64,000 nt of DNA from Corallium rubrum (lineage: Eukaryota; Cnidaria; Anthozoa; Scleralcyonacea; Coralliidae). Position numbers and translations under genes: made by a program. Shown here piece after piece: positions 15,001-26,540 of this stretch. Within the stretch, counting starts at the first letter, position 1. Each line of letters starts with the position of its first letter. The stretch is from positions 3,690,161-3,754,160 of the forward strand of contig OZ036007.1 in the NCBI GenBank assembly GCA_964035015.1, read 5' to 3'. The notes under the pieces were generated by a model. The model had not been told where the DNA came from. It did not search any database and saw nothing but the letters and a program-made list of their open reading frames with translations.

Positions 15001-18000
15001 GGGAAAAAAAGTAAAGGGGCTAGCCTTTACTTTTACACCGATTTTGGTCACTTTTGAAACTTTTGAGTTAGGGTCAAAAACGGTTAAATAAAGTCGTCTT
15101 AAACCTACTGTGAAAAGGAGAAGGCTGTATTTTGGCTAAAAATATTTTATTTGATTTTTTGAAAAGAATCCGGAAAAAAAGGTAAAGGGGTTAGCCTTTA
15201 CTTTTTGACCGATTTGGGTCACTTTTTAAACTTTTGAGTTAGGGTCAAAAACGGTTAAATTAAGTCGTTTTAAACATTCTGTGAAAAGGAGAAGGCTGTA
15301 TCTTGGCTAAAAATACATTTTTGATTTTTGGAAAAAAATCAGGAAAAAAAAAAGTAAAGGGGTTAGCCTTTACTTTTACACCGATTTTGGTCAATTTTGA
15401 AACTTTTGAGTTAGGGTCAAAAACGGTTAAATAAAGTCGTTTTAAATCTTCTGTGAAAAGGAGAAGGCGGTATTTTGGCTAAAAATATATTTTTTGATTT
15501 TTTGAAAAAAATCAGGGGAAAAAAAAGTAAAGGGGTTAGCCTTTACTTTTTGACCGATTTTGCTCACTTTTTAAACTTTTGAGTTAGGGTCAAAAACGGT
15601 TAAATAAAGTCGTCTTAAACCTACTGTGAAAAGGAGAAGGCTGTATTTTGCCTAAAAATACGTTTTTTGATTTTTTGAAAATAATCCGGAAAAAAAAAGT
15701 AAAGGGGTTACCCTTTACTTTTTGATCGATTTTGGTCACTTTTGGAACTTTTGAGTTACGGTTAAAAACGGTTAAATAAAGTTGTTTTAAACCTTCTGTG
15801 AAAAGGAGAAGGCTGTATTTTGGCTAAAAATATATTTTTTGATTTTTTGAAAAAAATCAGGGGAAAAAAAGTAAAAAGGCTAGCCTTTACTTTTACACCG
15901 ATTTTGGTCACTTTTGAAACTTTTGAGTTAGGGTCAAAAACGGTTAAATAAAGTCGTCTTAAACCTACTGTGAAAAGGAGAAGGCTGTATTTTGGCTAAA
16001 AATATTTTATTTGATTTTTTGAAAAGAATCCGGAAAAAAAGGTAAAGGGGTTAGCCTTTACTTTTTGACCGATTTGGGTCACTTTTTAAACTTTTGAGTT
16101 AGGGTCAAAAACGGTTAAATTAAGTCGTTTTAAACATTCTGTGAAAAGGAGAAGGCTGTATCTTGGCTAAAAATACATTTTTGATTTTTGGAAAAAAATC
16201 AGGGAAAAAAAAGTAAAGGGGTTAGCCTTTACTTTTACACCGATTTTGGTCAATTTTGAAACTTTTGAGTTAGGGTCAAAAACGGTTAAATAAAGTCGTT
16301 TTAAATCTTCTGTGAAAAGGAGAAGGCGGTATTTTGGCTAAAAATATATTTTTTGATTTTTTGAAAAAAATCAGGGGAAAAAAAAGTAAAGGGGTTAGCC
16401 TTTACTTTTTGACCGATTTTTGTCACTTTTGAAACTTTTGAGTTAGGGTCAAAAACGGTTAAATAAAGTCGTCTTAAACCTACTGTGAAAAGGAGAAGGC
16501 TGTATTTTGGCTAAAAATACTTTTTTTGATTTTTTGAAAATAATCCGGAAAAAAAAAGTAAAGGGTAACCCCTTTACTTTTTGATCGATTTTGGTCACTT
16601 TTGGAACTTTTGAGTTAGGGTTAAAAACGGTTAAATAAAGTTGTTTTAAACCTTCTGTGAAAAGGAGAAGGCTGTATTTTGGCTAAAAATATATTTTTTG
16701 ATTTTTTGAAAAAAATTAGGGAAAAAAAAGTAAAGGGGCTAGCCTTTACTTTTACACCGATTTTGGTCACTTTTGAAACTTTTGAGTTAGGGTCAAAAAC
16801 GGTTAAATAAAGTCGTCTTAAACCTACTGTGAAAAGGAGAAGGCTGTATTTTGGCTAAAAATATATTTTTTGAAAAAAAATCAGGGGAAAAAAAGGTAAA
16901 GGGGTTAGCCTTTACTTTTACACCGATTTTGGTCACTTTTGAGACTTTTGAGTTAGGGTCAAAAACGGTTAAATAAAGTCGTTTTAAATCTTCTGTGAAA
17001 AGGAGAAGGCGGTATTTTGGCTAAAAATATATTTTTTGATTTTTTGAAAAAAATCAGGCGGAAAAAAAAGTAAAGGGGTTAGCCTTTACTTTTTGACCGA
17101 TTTTGCTCACTTTTTAAACTTTTGATTTAGGGTCAAAAACGGTTAAATAAAGTCGTTTTAAACCTTCTGTGAAAAGTAGAAGGCTGTATCTTGGCTAAAA
17201 ATATTTTGTTTGATTTTTTGAAAAAAATCCGGAAAAAAAAAGTAAAGGGTAACCCCTTTACTTTTTGATCGATTTTGGTCACTTTTGGAACTTTTGAGTT
17301 AGGGTTAAAAACGGTTAAATAAAGTTGTTTTAAACCTTCTGTGAAAAGGAGAAGGCTGTATTTTGGCTAAAAATATATTTTTTGATTTTTTGAAAAAAAT
17401 CAGGGGAAAAAAAGTAAAGGGGCTAGCCTTTACTTTTACACCGATTTTGGTCACTTTTGAAACTTTTGAGTTAGGGTCAAAAACGGTTAAATAAAGTCGT
17501 CTTAAACCTACTGTGAAAAGGAGAAGGCTGTATTTTGGCTAAAAATATTTTATTTGATTTTTTGAAAAGAATCCGGAAAAAAAGGTAAAGGGGTTAGCCT
17601 TTACTTTTTGACCGATTTGGGTCACTTTTTAAACTTTTGAGTTAGGGTCAAAAACGGTTAAATTAAGTCGTTTTAAACATTCTGTGAAAAGGAGAAGGCT
17701 GTATCTTGGCTAAAAATACATTTTTGATTTTTGGAAAAAAATCAGGGAAAAAAAAAGTAAAGGGGTTAGCCTTTACTTTTACACCGATTTTGGTCAATTT
17801 TGAAACTTTTGAGTTAGGGTCAAAAACGGTTAAATAAAGTCGTTTTAAATCTTCTGTGAAAAGGAGAAGGCGGTATTTTGGCTAAAAATATATTTTTTGA
17901 TTTTTTGAAAAAAATCAGGGGGAAAAAAAGTAAAGGGGTTAGCCTTTACTTTTTGACCGATTTTGCTCACTTTTTAAACTTTTGATTTAGGGTCAAAAAC

Positions 18001-21000
18001 GGTTAAATAAAGTCGTTTTAAACCTTCTGTGAAAAGTAGAAGGCTGTATCTTGGCTAAAAATATTTTGTTTGATTTTTTGAAAAAAATCCGGAAAAAAAA
18101 AGTAAAGGGTAACCCCCTTTACTTTTTGATCGATTTTGGTCATTTTTGGAACTTTTGAGTTAGGGTTAAAAACGGTTAAATAAAGTTGTTTTAAACCTTC
18201 TGTGAAAAGGAGAAGGCTGTATTTTGGCTAAAAATATATTTTTTGATTTTTTGAAAAAAATCAGGGGAAAAAAAGTAAAGGGGCTAGCCTTTACTTTTAC
18301 ACCGATTTTGGTCACTTTTGAAACTTTTGAGTTAGGGTCAAAAACGGTTAAATAAAGTCGTCTTAAACCTACTGTGAAAAGGAGAAGGCTGTATTTTGGC
18401 TAAAAATATTTTATTTGATTTTTTGAAAAGAATCCGGAAAAAAAGGTAAAGGGGTTAGCCTTTACTTTTTGACCGATTTGGGTCACTTTTTAAACTTTTG
18501 AGTTAGGGTCAAAAACGGTTAAATTAAGTCGTTTTAAACATTCTGTGAAAAGGAGAAGGCTGTATCTTGGCTAAAAATACATTTTTGATTTTTGGAAAAA
18601 AATCAGGGGAAAAAAAAGTAAAGGGGTTAGCCTTTACTTTTACACCGATTTTGGTCACTTTTGAAACTTTTGAGTTAGGGTCAAAAACGGTTAAATAAAG
18701 TCGTTTTAAATCTTCTGTGAAAAGGAGAAGGCGGTATTTTGGCTAAAAATATTATTTTTTGAATTTTTGAAAAAAATCAGGGGAAAAAAAAGTAAAGGGG
18801 TTAGCCTTTACTTTTTGACCGATTTTGCTCACTTTTTAAACTTTTGAGTTAGGGTCAAAAACGGTTAAATAAAGTCGTCTTAAACCTACTGTGAAAAGGA
18901 GAAGGCTGTATTTTGGCTAAAAATACGTTTTTTGATTTTTTGAAAATAATCCGGAAAAAAAAAGTAAAGGGTAACCCCTTTACTTTTTGATCGATTTTGG
19001 TCACTTTTGGAACTTTTGAGTTACGGTTAAAAACGGTTAAATAAAGTTGTTTTAAACCTTCTGTGAAAAGGAGAAGGCTGTATTTTGGCTAAAAATATAT
19101 TTTTTGATTTTTTGAAAAAAATCAGGGGAAAAAAAGTAAAAAGGCTAGCCTTTACTTTTACACCGATTTTGGTCACTTTTGAAACTTTTGAGTTAGGGTC
19201 AAAAACGGTTAAATAAAGTCGTCTTAAACCTACTGTGAAAAGGAGAAGGCTGTATTTTGGCTAAAAATATTTTATTTGATTTTTTGAAAAGAATCCGGAA
19301 AAAAAGGTAAAGGGGTTAGCCTTTACTTTTTGACCGATTTGGGTCACTTTTTAAACTTTTGAGTTAGGGTCAAAAACGGTTAAATTAAGTCGTTTTAAAC
19401 ATTCTGTGAAAAGGAGAAGGCTGTATCTTGGCTAAAAATACATTTTTGATTTTTGGAAAAAAATCAGGGAAAAAAAAAGTAAAGGGGTTAGCCTTTACTT
19501 TTACACCGATTTTGGTCAATTTTGAAACTTTTGAGTTAGGGTCAAAAACGGTTAAATAAAGTCGTTTTAAATCTTCTGTGAAAAGGAGAAGGCGGTATTT
19601 TGGCTAAAAATATATTTTTTGATTTTTTGAAAAAAATCAGGGGAAAAAAAAGTAAAGGGGTTAGCCTTTACTTTTTGACCGATTTTTGTCACTTTTTAAA
19701 CTTTTGAGTTAGGGTCAAAAACGGTTAAATAAAGTCGTCTTAAACCTACTGTGAAAAGGAGAAGGCTGTATTTTGGCTAAAAATACTTTTTTTGATTTTT
19801 TGAAAATAATCCGGAAAAAAAAAGTAAAGGGTAACCCCTTTACTTTTTGATCGATTTTGGTCACTTTTGGAACTTTTGAGTTAGGGTTAAAAACGGTTAA
19901 ATAAAGTTGTTTTAAACCTTCTGTGAAAAGGAGAAGGCTGTATTTTGGCTAAAAATATATTTTTTGATTTTTTGAAAAAAATTAGGGAAAAAAAAGTAAA
20001 GGGGCTAGCCTTTACTTTTACACCGATTTTGGTCACTTTTGAAACTTTTGAGTTAGGGTCAAAAACGGTTAAATAAAGTCGTCTTAAACCTACTGTGAAA
20101 AGGAGAAGGCTGTATTTTGGCTAAAAATATATTTTTTGAAAAAAAATCAGGGGAAAAAAAGGTAAAGGGGTTAGCCTTTACTTTTACACCGATTTTGGTC
20201 ACTTTTGAGACTTTTGAGTTAGGGTCAAAAACGGTTAAATAAAGTCGTTTTAAATCTTCTGTGAAAAGGAGAAGGCGGTATTTTGGCTAAAAATATATTT
20301 TTTGATTTTTTGAAAAAAATCAGGGGAAAAAAAAGTAAAGGGGTTAGCCTTTACTTTTTGACCGATTTTGCTCACTTTTTAAACTTTTGATTTAGGGTCA
20401 AAAACGGTTAAATAAAGTCGTTTTAAACCTTCTGTGAAAAGTAGAAGGCTGTATCTTGGCTAAAAATATTTTGTTTGATTTTTTGAAAAAAATCCGGAAA
20501 AAAAAAGTAAAGGGTAACCCCTTTACTTTTTGATCGATTTTGGTCACTTTTGGAACTTTTGAGTTAGGGTTAAAAACGGTTAAATAAAGTTGTTTTAAAC
20601 CTTCTGTGAAAAGGAGAAGGCTGTATTTTGGCTAAAAATATATTTTTTGATTTTTTGAAAAAAATCAGGGAAAAAAAAAGTAAAGGGGTTAGCCTTTACT
20701 TTTACACCGATTTTGGTTACTTTTGAAACTTTTGAGTTAGGGTCAAAAACGGTTAAATAAAGTCGTCTTAAACCTACTGTGAAAAGGAGAAGGCTGTATT
20801 TTGGCTAAAAATATTTTATTTGATTTTTTAAAAAGAATCCGGAAAAAAAGGTAAAGGGGTTAGCCTTTACTTTTTGACCGATTTGGGTCACTTTTTAAAC
20901 TTTTGAGTTAGGGTCAAAAACGGTTAAATTAAGTCGTTTTAAACATTCTGTGAAAAGGAGAAGGCTGTATCTTGGCTAAAAATACATTTTTGATTTTTGG

Positions 21001-22915
21001 AAAAAAATCAGGGGAAAAAAAAGTAAAGGGGTTAGCCTTTACTTTTACACCGATTTTGGTCAATTTTGAAACTTTTGAGTTAGGGTCAAAAACGGTTAAA
21101 TAAAGTCGTTTTAAATCTTCTGTGAAAAGGAGAAGGCGGTATTTTGGCTAAAAATTGATTTTTTGATTTTTTGAAAAAAATCAGGGGAAAAAAAAGTAAA
21201 GGGGTTAGCCTTTACTTTTTGACCGATTTTTGTCACTTTTGAAACTTTTGAGTTAGGGTCAAAAACGGTTAAATAAAGTCGTCTTAAACCTACTGTGAAA
21301 AGGAGAAGGCTGTATTTTGGCTAAAAATACTTTTTTTGATTTTTTGAAAATAATCCGGAAAAAAAAAGTAAAGGGTAACCCCTTTACTTTTTGATCGATT
21401 TTGGTCACTTTTGGAACTTTTGAGTTAGGGTTAAAAACGGTTAAATAAAGTTGTTTTAAACCTTCTGTGAAAAGGAGAAGGCTGTATTTTGGCTAAAAAT
21501 ATATTTTTTGATTTTTTGAAAAAAATTAGGGAAAAAAAAGTAAAGGGGCTAGCCTTTACTTTTACACCGATTTTGGTCACTTTTGAAACTTTTGAGTTAG
21601 GGTCAAAAACGGTTAAATAAAGTCGTCTTAAACCTACTGTGAAAAGGAGAAGGCTGTATTTTGGCTAAAAATATATTTTTTGAAAAAAAATCAGGGGAAA
21701 AAAAGGTAAAGGGGTTAGCCTTTACTTTTACACCGATTTTGGTCACTTTTGAGACTTTTGAGTTAGGGTCAAAAACGGTTAAATAAAGTCGTTTTAAATC
21801 TTCTGTGAAAAGGAGAAGGCGGTATTTTGGCTAAAAATATATTTTTTGATTTTTTGAAAAAAATCAGGGGGGAAAAAAGTAAAGGGGTTAGCCTTTACTT
21901 TTTGACCGATTTTGCTCACTTTTTAAACTTTTGATTTAGGGTCAAAAACGGTTAAATAAAGTCGTTTTAAACCTTCTGTGAAAAGTAGAAGGCTGTATCT
22001 TGGCTAAAAATATTTTGTTTGATTTTTTGAAAAAAATCCGGAAAAAAAAAGTAAAGGGTAACCCCCTTTACTTTTTGATCGATTTTGGTCATTTTTGGAA
22101 CTTTTGAGTTAGGGTTAAAAACGGTTAAATAAAGTTGTTTTAAACCTTCTGTGAAAAGGAGAAGGCTGTATTTTGTATAAAAATATATTTTTTGATTTTT
22201 TGAAAAAAATCAGGGGGAAAAAAAAGTAAAGGGGTTAGCCTTTACTTTTACACCGATTTTGGTCACTTTTGAAACTTTTGAGCTAGGGTTAAAAACGGTT
22301 AAATAAAGTTGTTTTAAACCTTCTGTGAAAAGGAGAAGGCTGTATTTTGGCTAAAAATACATTTTTTTATTTTTTGAAAAAAATCAGGGGAAAAAAAAAG
22401 TAAAGGGGTTAGCCTTTACTTTTACACCGATTTTGGTCACTTTTGAAACTTTTGAGTTAGGGTCAAAAACGGTTAAATAAAGTCGTCTTAAACCTACTGT
22501 GAAAAGGAGAAGGCTGTATTTTGGCTAAAAAGATTTTATTTTATTTTTTGAAAAAAATCGGGGGGGGGGGGGGGGGAAGTAAAGGGGTTAGCCTTTACTT
22601 TTTGACCGATTTTGGTCACTTTTGAAACTTTTGAGTTAGGGTCAAAAACGGTTAAATAAAGTCGTTTTAAATCTTCTGTGAAAAGAAAAAGGCTGTATTT
22701 TGGCTAAAAATACTTTTTTTGATTTTTTGAAAAAAATCGGGGAAAAAAAAAGTAAAGGGGTTAGCCTTTACTTTTTGACCGATTTTGGTCACTTTTGAAA
22801 CTTTTGAGTTAGGATCAAAAACGGTTAAATAAAGTCGTTTTAAACCTTCTGTGAAAAGGAGTAGGCTGTATTTTGGCTAAAAAAAATTTTTTTATTTTTT
22901 GAAGAAAATCCAGAA
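1..22915 (+). repeat. About 172-bp satellite DNA array with higher-order structure
   Basis: Tandem monomers fill this stretch without interruption and continue past the left edge. Successive copies of the ggctgtat landmark are 171-173 bp apart (155, 327, 498, 671, 843), giving about 133 monomers. Each monomer has the same order of blocks: a GATTTTTTGAAAA block, a dyad built on GTAAAGG/CCTTTAC, GACCGATTTTGGTC, GAGTTAGGGTCAAAAACGG, and AAAGGAGAAGGCTGTAT. Several variants recur in fixed order. The variant with ACGTTTTTTG starts at 12391, 13251, 13940, 14800 and 15660, so five monomers (860 bp) form a higher-order unit, once shortened to four. There is no reading frame of interest. Long AT-rich arrays with such organisation are typical of centromeric or pericentromeric satellites; that role is inferred here. 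Confidence 0.97.
22559..22576 (+). repeat. Homopolymer G tract inside a satellite monomer
   Basis: Seventeen consecutive G replace the usual short G-then-A run of the monomer. It lies about 350 bp before the end of the array, where monomers become degenerate. Slippage in vivo or an assembly/consensus error could both explain it. Confidence 0.85.
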
Positions 22916-22920
22916 AAAAA

Positions 22921-23172
22921 GTACCGATTTTGACCCTAACTCAAAAGTTTCAAAAGTGACGAAAATCGGTCAAAAAGTAACGGCTAACCCCCTTTACTTC
23001 CCCCCCCCGGAGTGTTTTCAGAAAATCAAAAAAACTATTTTTAGCCAAAATACAGGCTTCTCCTTTTCACAGGTTTAAAACGACTTTATTTAACCATTTT
23101 TGACCCTAATCCAAAGGTTTCAAAAGTGACCAAAATCGGTCAAAAAGTAAGGGCTAACCCTTAAGATTTTGA
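22921..23172 (-). repeat. Inverted, degenerate satellite monomers at the array edge
   Basis: The blocks of the satellite appear here as reverse complements and in reverse order: GACCCTAACTCAAAAG, ACCAAAATCGGTCAAAAAG, the CTTTAC dyad, TAGCCAAAATACAG, CTCCTTTTCACAG, then GACCCTAAT and the dyad block again. About 1.4 monomers are present, more diverged than those in the main array. They mark an orientation switch and the end of the satellite. Confidence 0.9.
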
Positions 23173-23449
23173 CCGATTTTGGCTATTTTTTTATGTTTTG
23201 AATTAAGGTTAAAATATGAGGATTTGGTACAAATAAAGCCTTATCCTTACTGTAGTAGCTCAAAAAAGGCTTTATGTGAGCTAAATTATTATTTTTGACC
23301 TTACGCGCCCTTCTGATTATCTGTTTTTAAATTTTAGATAATGACTTACTTTGACCCTTTCATTTTATTAGCTAAAATTTAATTTTACATTATTTAACTC
23401 TTATTTTGCATAAAAAGCCCAACATGATAAATCTGCTGTTGCCAAACAC

Positions 23450-23737
23450 CGTTGTTGAGATATTTCAATTTCTTTGATATGCAAATTAAACACTTTGACG
23501 TCACACGTGTATAATGAGTTATCAGAGAATGTTCGGTATCTTTGCTATTATCAAACGAAATCAATTAAAAATCTGTATGTCTAATGCTGTATGCGAAATA
23601 GACGAACAGGATCGGCTTCGAAGTGATTTCGTTTGATAAAAGCAAAGATATAGAACTTTCTCCGATAACTCATTATACACGTATGATGTCAAAGTGTTTA
23701 ATTTGCATATCAAAGAAACTGAAATATCTCAACAACG
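23450..23737. repeat. Foldback (MITE-like) element with about 75-bp inverted arms
   Basis: The left arm (gagatatttcaatttctttg, then gatatgcaaattaaacac, then tttgacgtcac and tgagttatc) is matched in reverse complement by the right arm ending at 23737, with a short unmatched centre. No coding potential. Each arm contains a CRE-type TGACGTCA (TGATGTCA on the right) and an octamer-like ATTTGCAT. Related arms occur at 28.5-29.9 kb. Confidence 0.8.
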
Positions 23738-23744
23738 ACGCGCG

Positions 23745-24345
23745 GAAACGAAGATCTGCAAAAGATGTTACGTTGTAGTTTTAAGAGTTCTTTCATTTAA
23801 GACAATAATAATTTTCGCTTCATAAGTACTTTACGAAGGATTTTTCAAGATAACAAGACGAAATCAAGAGTTAGACAAAATGCTACAAATTGGGAAAACA
23901 ACATGATTTACTGGCAGCTGTATTTTCTAAACGAAAATTAAGTTTGTCTTATTTGAAAGAACACTTAAAATGACAGAGTAACATCTTTTGAAGTTTTTCG
24001 TTTCCTTGCTTCGTTCTTGAGATATTTCAGTTTGTTTGATATGTAAATTTAACTTATAAGATAACTTTAAGTCACTCTTTGCATAATGACTTATCGCAAA
24101 AGATTATAGATCTTTGTTATTGTCAAACAAAAACACTTAAAATTTACAGATTCAGCTGTAGGAGAAACACTCGCACATGGTTCCTAATTCGGCAAGTGCT
24201 TTTGTTCGTTAATAACAAAGACATAGTACACTTTGCTATAACTCATTTGCAAACTGTGACGTAAAGTTATCTTATAAGTTAAATTTACATATCAAGCAAA
24301 CTGAAATATCTCAAAAACGAAGCAAGGAAACGAAAATAAACGCTT
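23745..24345. repeat. Chain of related inverted-repeat modules
   Basis: The block at 23752-23805 pairs with 23945-24005. The block at 24006-24070 (gttcttgagatatttcag onward) pairs with 24263-24335 (cttataagttaaatttacat to caaaaacgaagcaaggaaac). The same terminal sequence recurs at 28551-28605 and 29830-29900. The small ORF inside is not gene-like. These look like nonautonomous DNA-transposon derivatives inserted into or next to one another. Confidence 0.7.
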
Positions 24346-24350
24346 TTAAA

Positions 24351-24575
24351 CTGCGAAGCTCCATTAGAGAAAAAGAACTTCGTGATCACACACTCCTCCA
24401 TCTACCAAGAGTAAACAGTAAAATAGGACAGTAAATGTTTCGATATGCAGGAGCCAAAGATTGGAATTCCCTTCCCGTGTACATTATAGAAATTACTTCT
24501 TTTAACACTTTTAAGCAAACGCTTTTTAACTATCTTTTAGAAACTGACATCGATTGCCATATTTGTAGTTCTTAA
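24351..24575 (+). pseudogene. C-terminal remnant of a non-LTR retrotransposon reverse transcriptase
   Basis: Frame 3 reads LRSSIREKELRDHTLLHLPR, an in-frame TAA, then FRYAGAKDWNSLPVYIIEIT and SFNTFKQTLFNYLL up to a TAA at 24573. The RYxGAxxWNSLP...SFxxFKxxL pattern is the usual C-terminal tail of the polyprotein of jockey/CR1/L2-like LINEs, also seen at 30.4 and 50.4 kb here. The internal stop and the small size show that it is dead and 5'-truncated. An AT-rich trailer of about 90 bp follows. Confidence 0.8.
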
Positions 24576-25607
24576 TTTGTATTATAGTAATTAATATTGT
24601 TAGTCATTATTAGGGTAGTTATATAATTGTAAATACTGTTCATCCTACCTATGCTGATTTAAGGTAGTTCCTCAGTAATTCGTCCAGAAATGAAAAGTCG
24701 CTGAATGAAACGAAAATTAAGTTTTGAATTGAATTCCTTTGGTAAAATCACGGAGAACAAAATTATTTTATTAACTTTATTTTAAACTGTAAGACCCTTT
24801 CAGCTGTAAGAATAACTGGTATAAACATCAAATTCCATTCCAAAAATACGATTGAGAAATATTTCGCAAACCGTTGACGTTATTTTTCCGCGCAAAAAAA
24901 TGCGAGTGAGATCTGGGAACGAGGGAGTTTAAGAAAGCTTATTTCGATAGGATAAATACAAATCACGTGATTGACATGCGACCTATAGCTGCGAAGTTCT
25001 GAAACCCTATTCTAGAACCCGATCATATAACTATATATATACATATACGGTGTAGCCGTTCAATATAGATAAATACATAATTTATAAAATTTAACGTTTT
25101 TATACGTAATTATTCATACTGACGTTTCCAGCATCAGAAAAGACTTTCCAGAGTCTACAACGCCTAAGAAATATAAAAAAAATTACAATTGACCGTACCG
25201 AAAAAGATGGCGTCTTGTACATTTCGCCACAATCCTTTGCGCATAGTAAATATTGTTTCTTGTACAACTATTGAAAGATAGGTCTTTAAAAAGATCAACT
25301 TTGGTAGGAATGAAGTTCTTGCTAACTTAATCTATCTTAGCATGATAAACAATGTTTAGTTGTTATTTGAGCTGATTTCAGATTGCAAAGCATTGTGGTT
25401 AAATGTACCGCCGCCATTTTTTCGGCGGTATCATCAATTGATGAAAAGCTTCACTAATATACATGAAAAATTTCCTCAATTCTGATTGGCTGAGAGCAGT
25501 GCAGTTTCGAGGAAATACAGTGCAGGAAAAAGGAAATACGGCGCAAATTTTTTATTTTTTTAAATTTGTTCAAAAATCCTTTTTGATTAGAAAAAATCTC
25601 TTCCTGT
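24576..25607. other. Intergenic stretch without recognised gene
   Basis: AT-rich unique-looking sequence. It contains a short TA run near 25030 and a small dyad ccgccgccattttttcggcgg near 25410. I see no reading frame with family similarity, no tRNA and no clear element ends. Confidence 0.6.
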
Positions 25608-26293
25608 TAAGGTGGCTCCACACAGTTTCTTGAAAAATGGAAAATACAAGTTTGAGAGTCCAAAACACGTGGTTAAACAATTTGGGAAAAGAATAAAACT
25701 AAATGTTGTGCATAGTTAAACAGCCTGACAAGCAAAAACTAGTACCAAATAAATAGCAACAGTTGTTGCTATGGCAACAATGACGTTTCAAAATGGCTGC
25801 CAATTACCCTTCAAACTAATTTAATTCGAAAAAAACTTTGGTGACCCCCAATTTTTTTTTTCATTAAAACTTTTCTTGAAGTTTGAGTAATCAATACGCT
25901 GATTTTAAAAAAATTCTGTAGAAGGAATAATTTTTTTCCGGAAAAATCATGTTTGTTAATTTTTAAAAAATTTTGTTCTACAGAATTTTTTTTAAATCGG
26001 CCTATCAATTACTCATACTTCCAGAAAAGTTTTAACGAAAAAAAAATTGGGGGTCACCAAAGTTATTTTCGAATTAAATTAGTTTGAAGAGTAATTGGCA
26101 GCCATTTTGAAACGTCATTGTTGCCATAGCAACAACTGTTGCTATTTATTTGGTAACAGTTTTTGATTGTCAGACTGTTTAATTATGCATAACATTTAGT
26201 TTTATTCTTTCTTGGAATTGTTTATGCACGTGTTTTGGACTCTCAAACTTGTATTTTCCATTTTTCAAGAAACTGTATGGAGCCACCTTAAAT
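25608..26293. repeat. 680-bp near-perfect palindromic foldback element
   Basis: The left arm starts aaggtggctccacacagttt and the right arm ends with its complement, actgtatggagccacctta. Pairing continues inward through ttgagagtccaaaacacgtg, the block with gttgttgctatggcaacaat, and the gtgacccccaatttttttttc block, to a centre near 25950. The two short ORFs inside are by-products of the palindrome. Probably a nonautonomous DNA transposon. Confidence 0.88.
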
Positions 26294-26383
26294 TTTTTCA
26301 TGTATGTTTTTGCACAAAGCTTTTAGATTGGAAAGATTCTCTTCATGTTAAATTTTTTTCATGTATATTATTAATAAGTAATA

Positions 26384-26540
26384 GCATGATTTCTTGTGCA
26401 ATTTGAAAAAAAACACGCACTCGTGAGTTTTTCAAGGAACTCAAAAAGCACTCGTCCTTCGAACTCGTGCAATTTTGATAGTCTTTGAAAAACTCACTCG
26501 TGCATGTTTTTTCCAAATTGCACTCGAAACCATGCTATTA
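26384..26540. repeat. Short foldback element
   Basis: The arm catgatttcttgtgcaatttg with cgcactcgtgagtttttcaa is matched in inverted form by tttgaaaaactcactcgtgc and caaattgcactcgaaaccatg. Total about 155 bp, with a centre rich in gcactcgt motifs. No coding content. Confidence 0.75.

Noticed and set aside
1..22915. Telomere repeat, because each monomer contains GTTAGGG
   Set aside because: Only one TTAGGG per 172 bp, never in tandem.
1..22915. CRISPR-like array
   Set aside because: There are no unique spacers between repeats; the whole unit is tandemly repeated satellite in a eukaryotic context.
1..22915. CENP-B box in the satellite
   Set aside because: No copy of the TTCG-N4-A-N2-CGGG pattern was seen in the monomers.
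24079..24264. 61-residue plus-strand ORF
   Set aside because: Lies inside an inverted-repeat element with no similarity or splice context.
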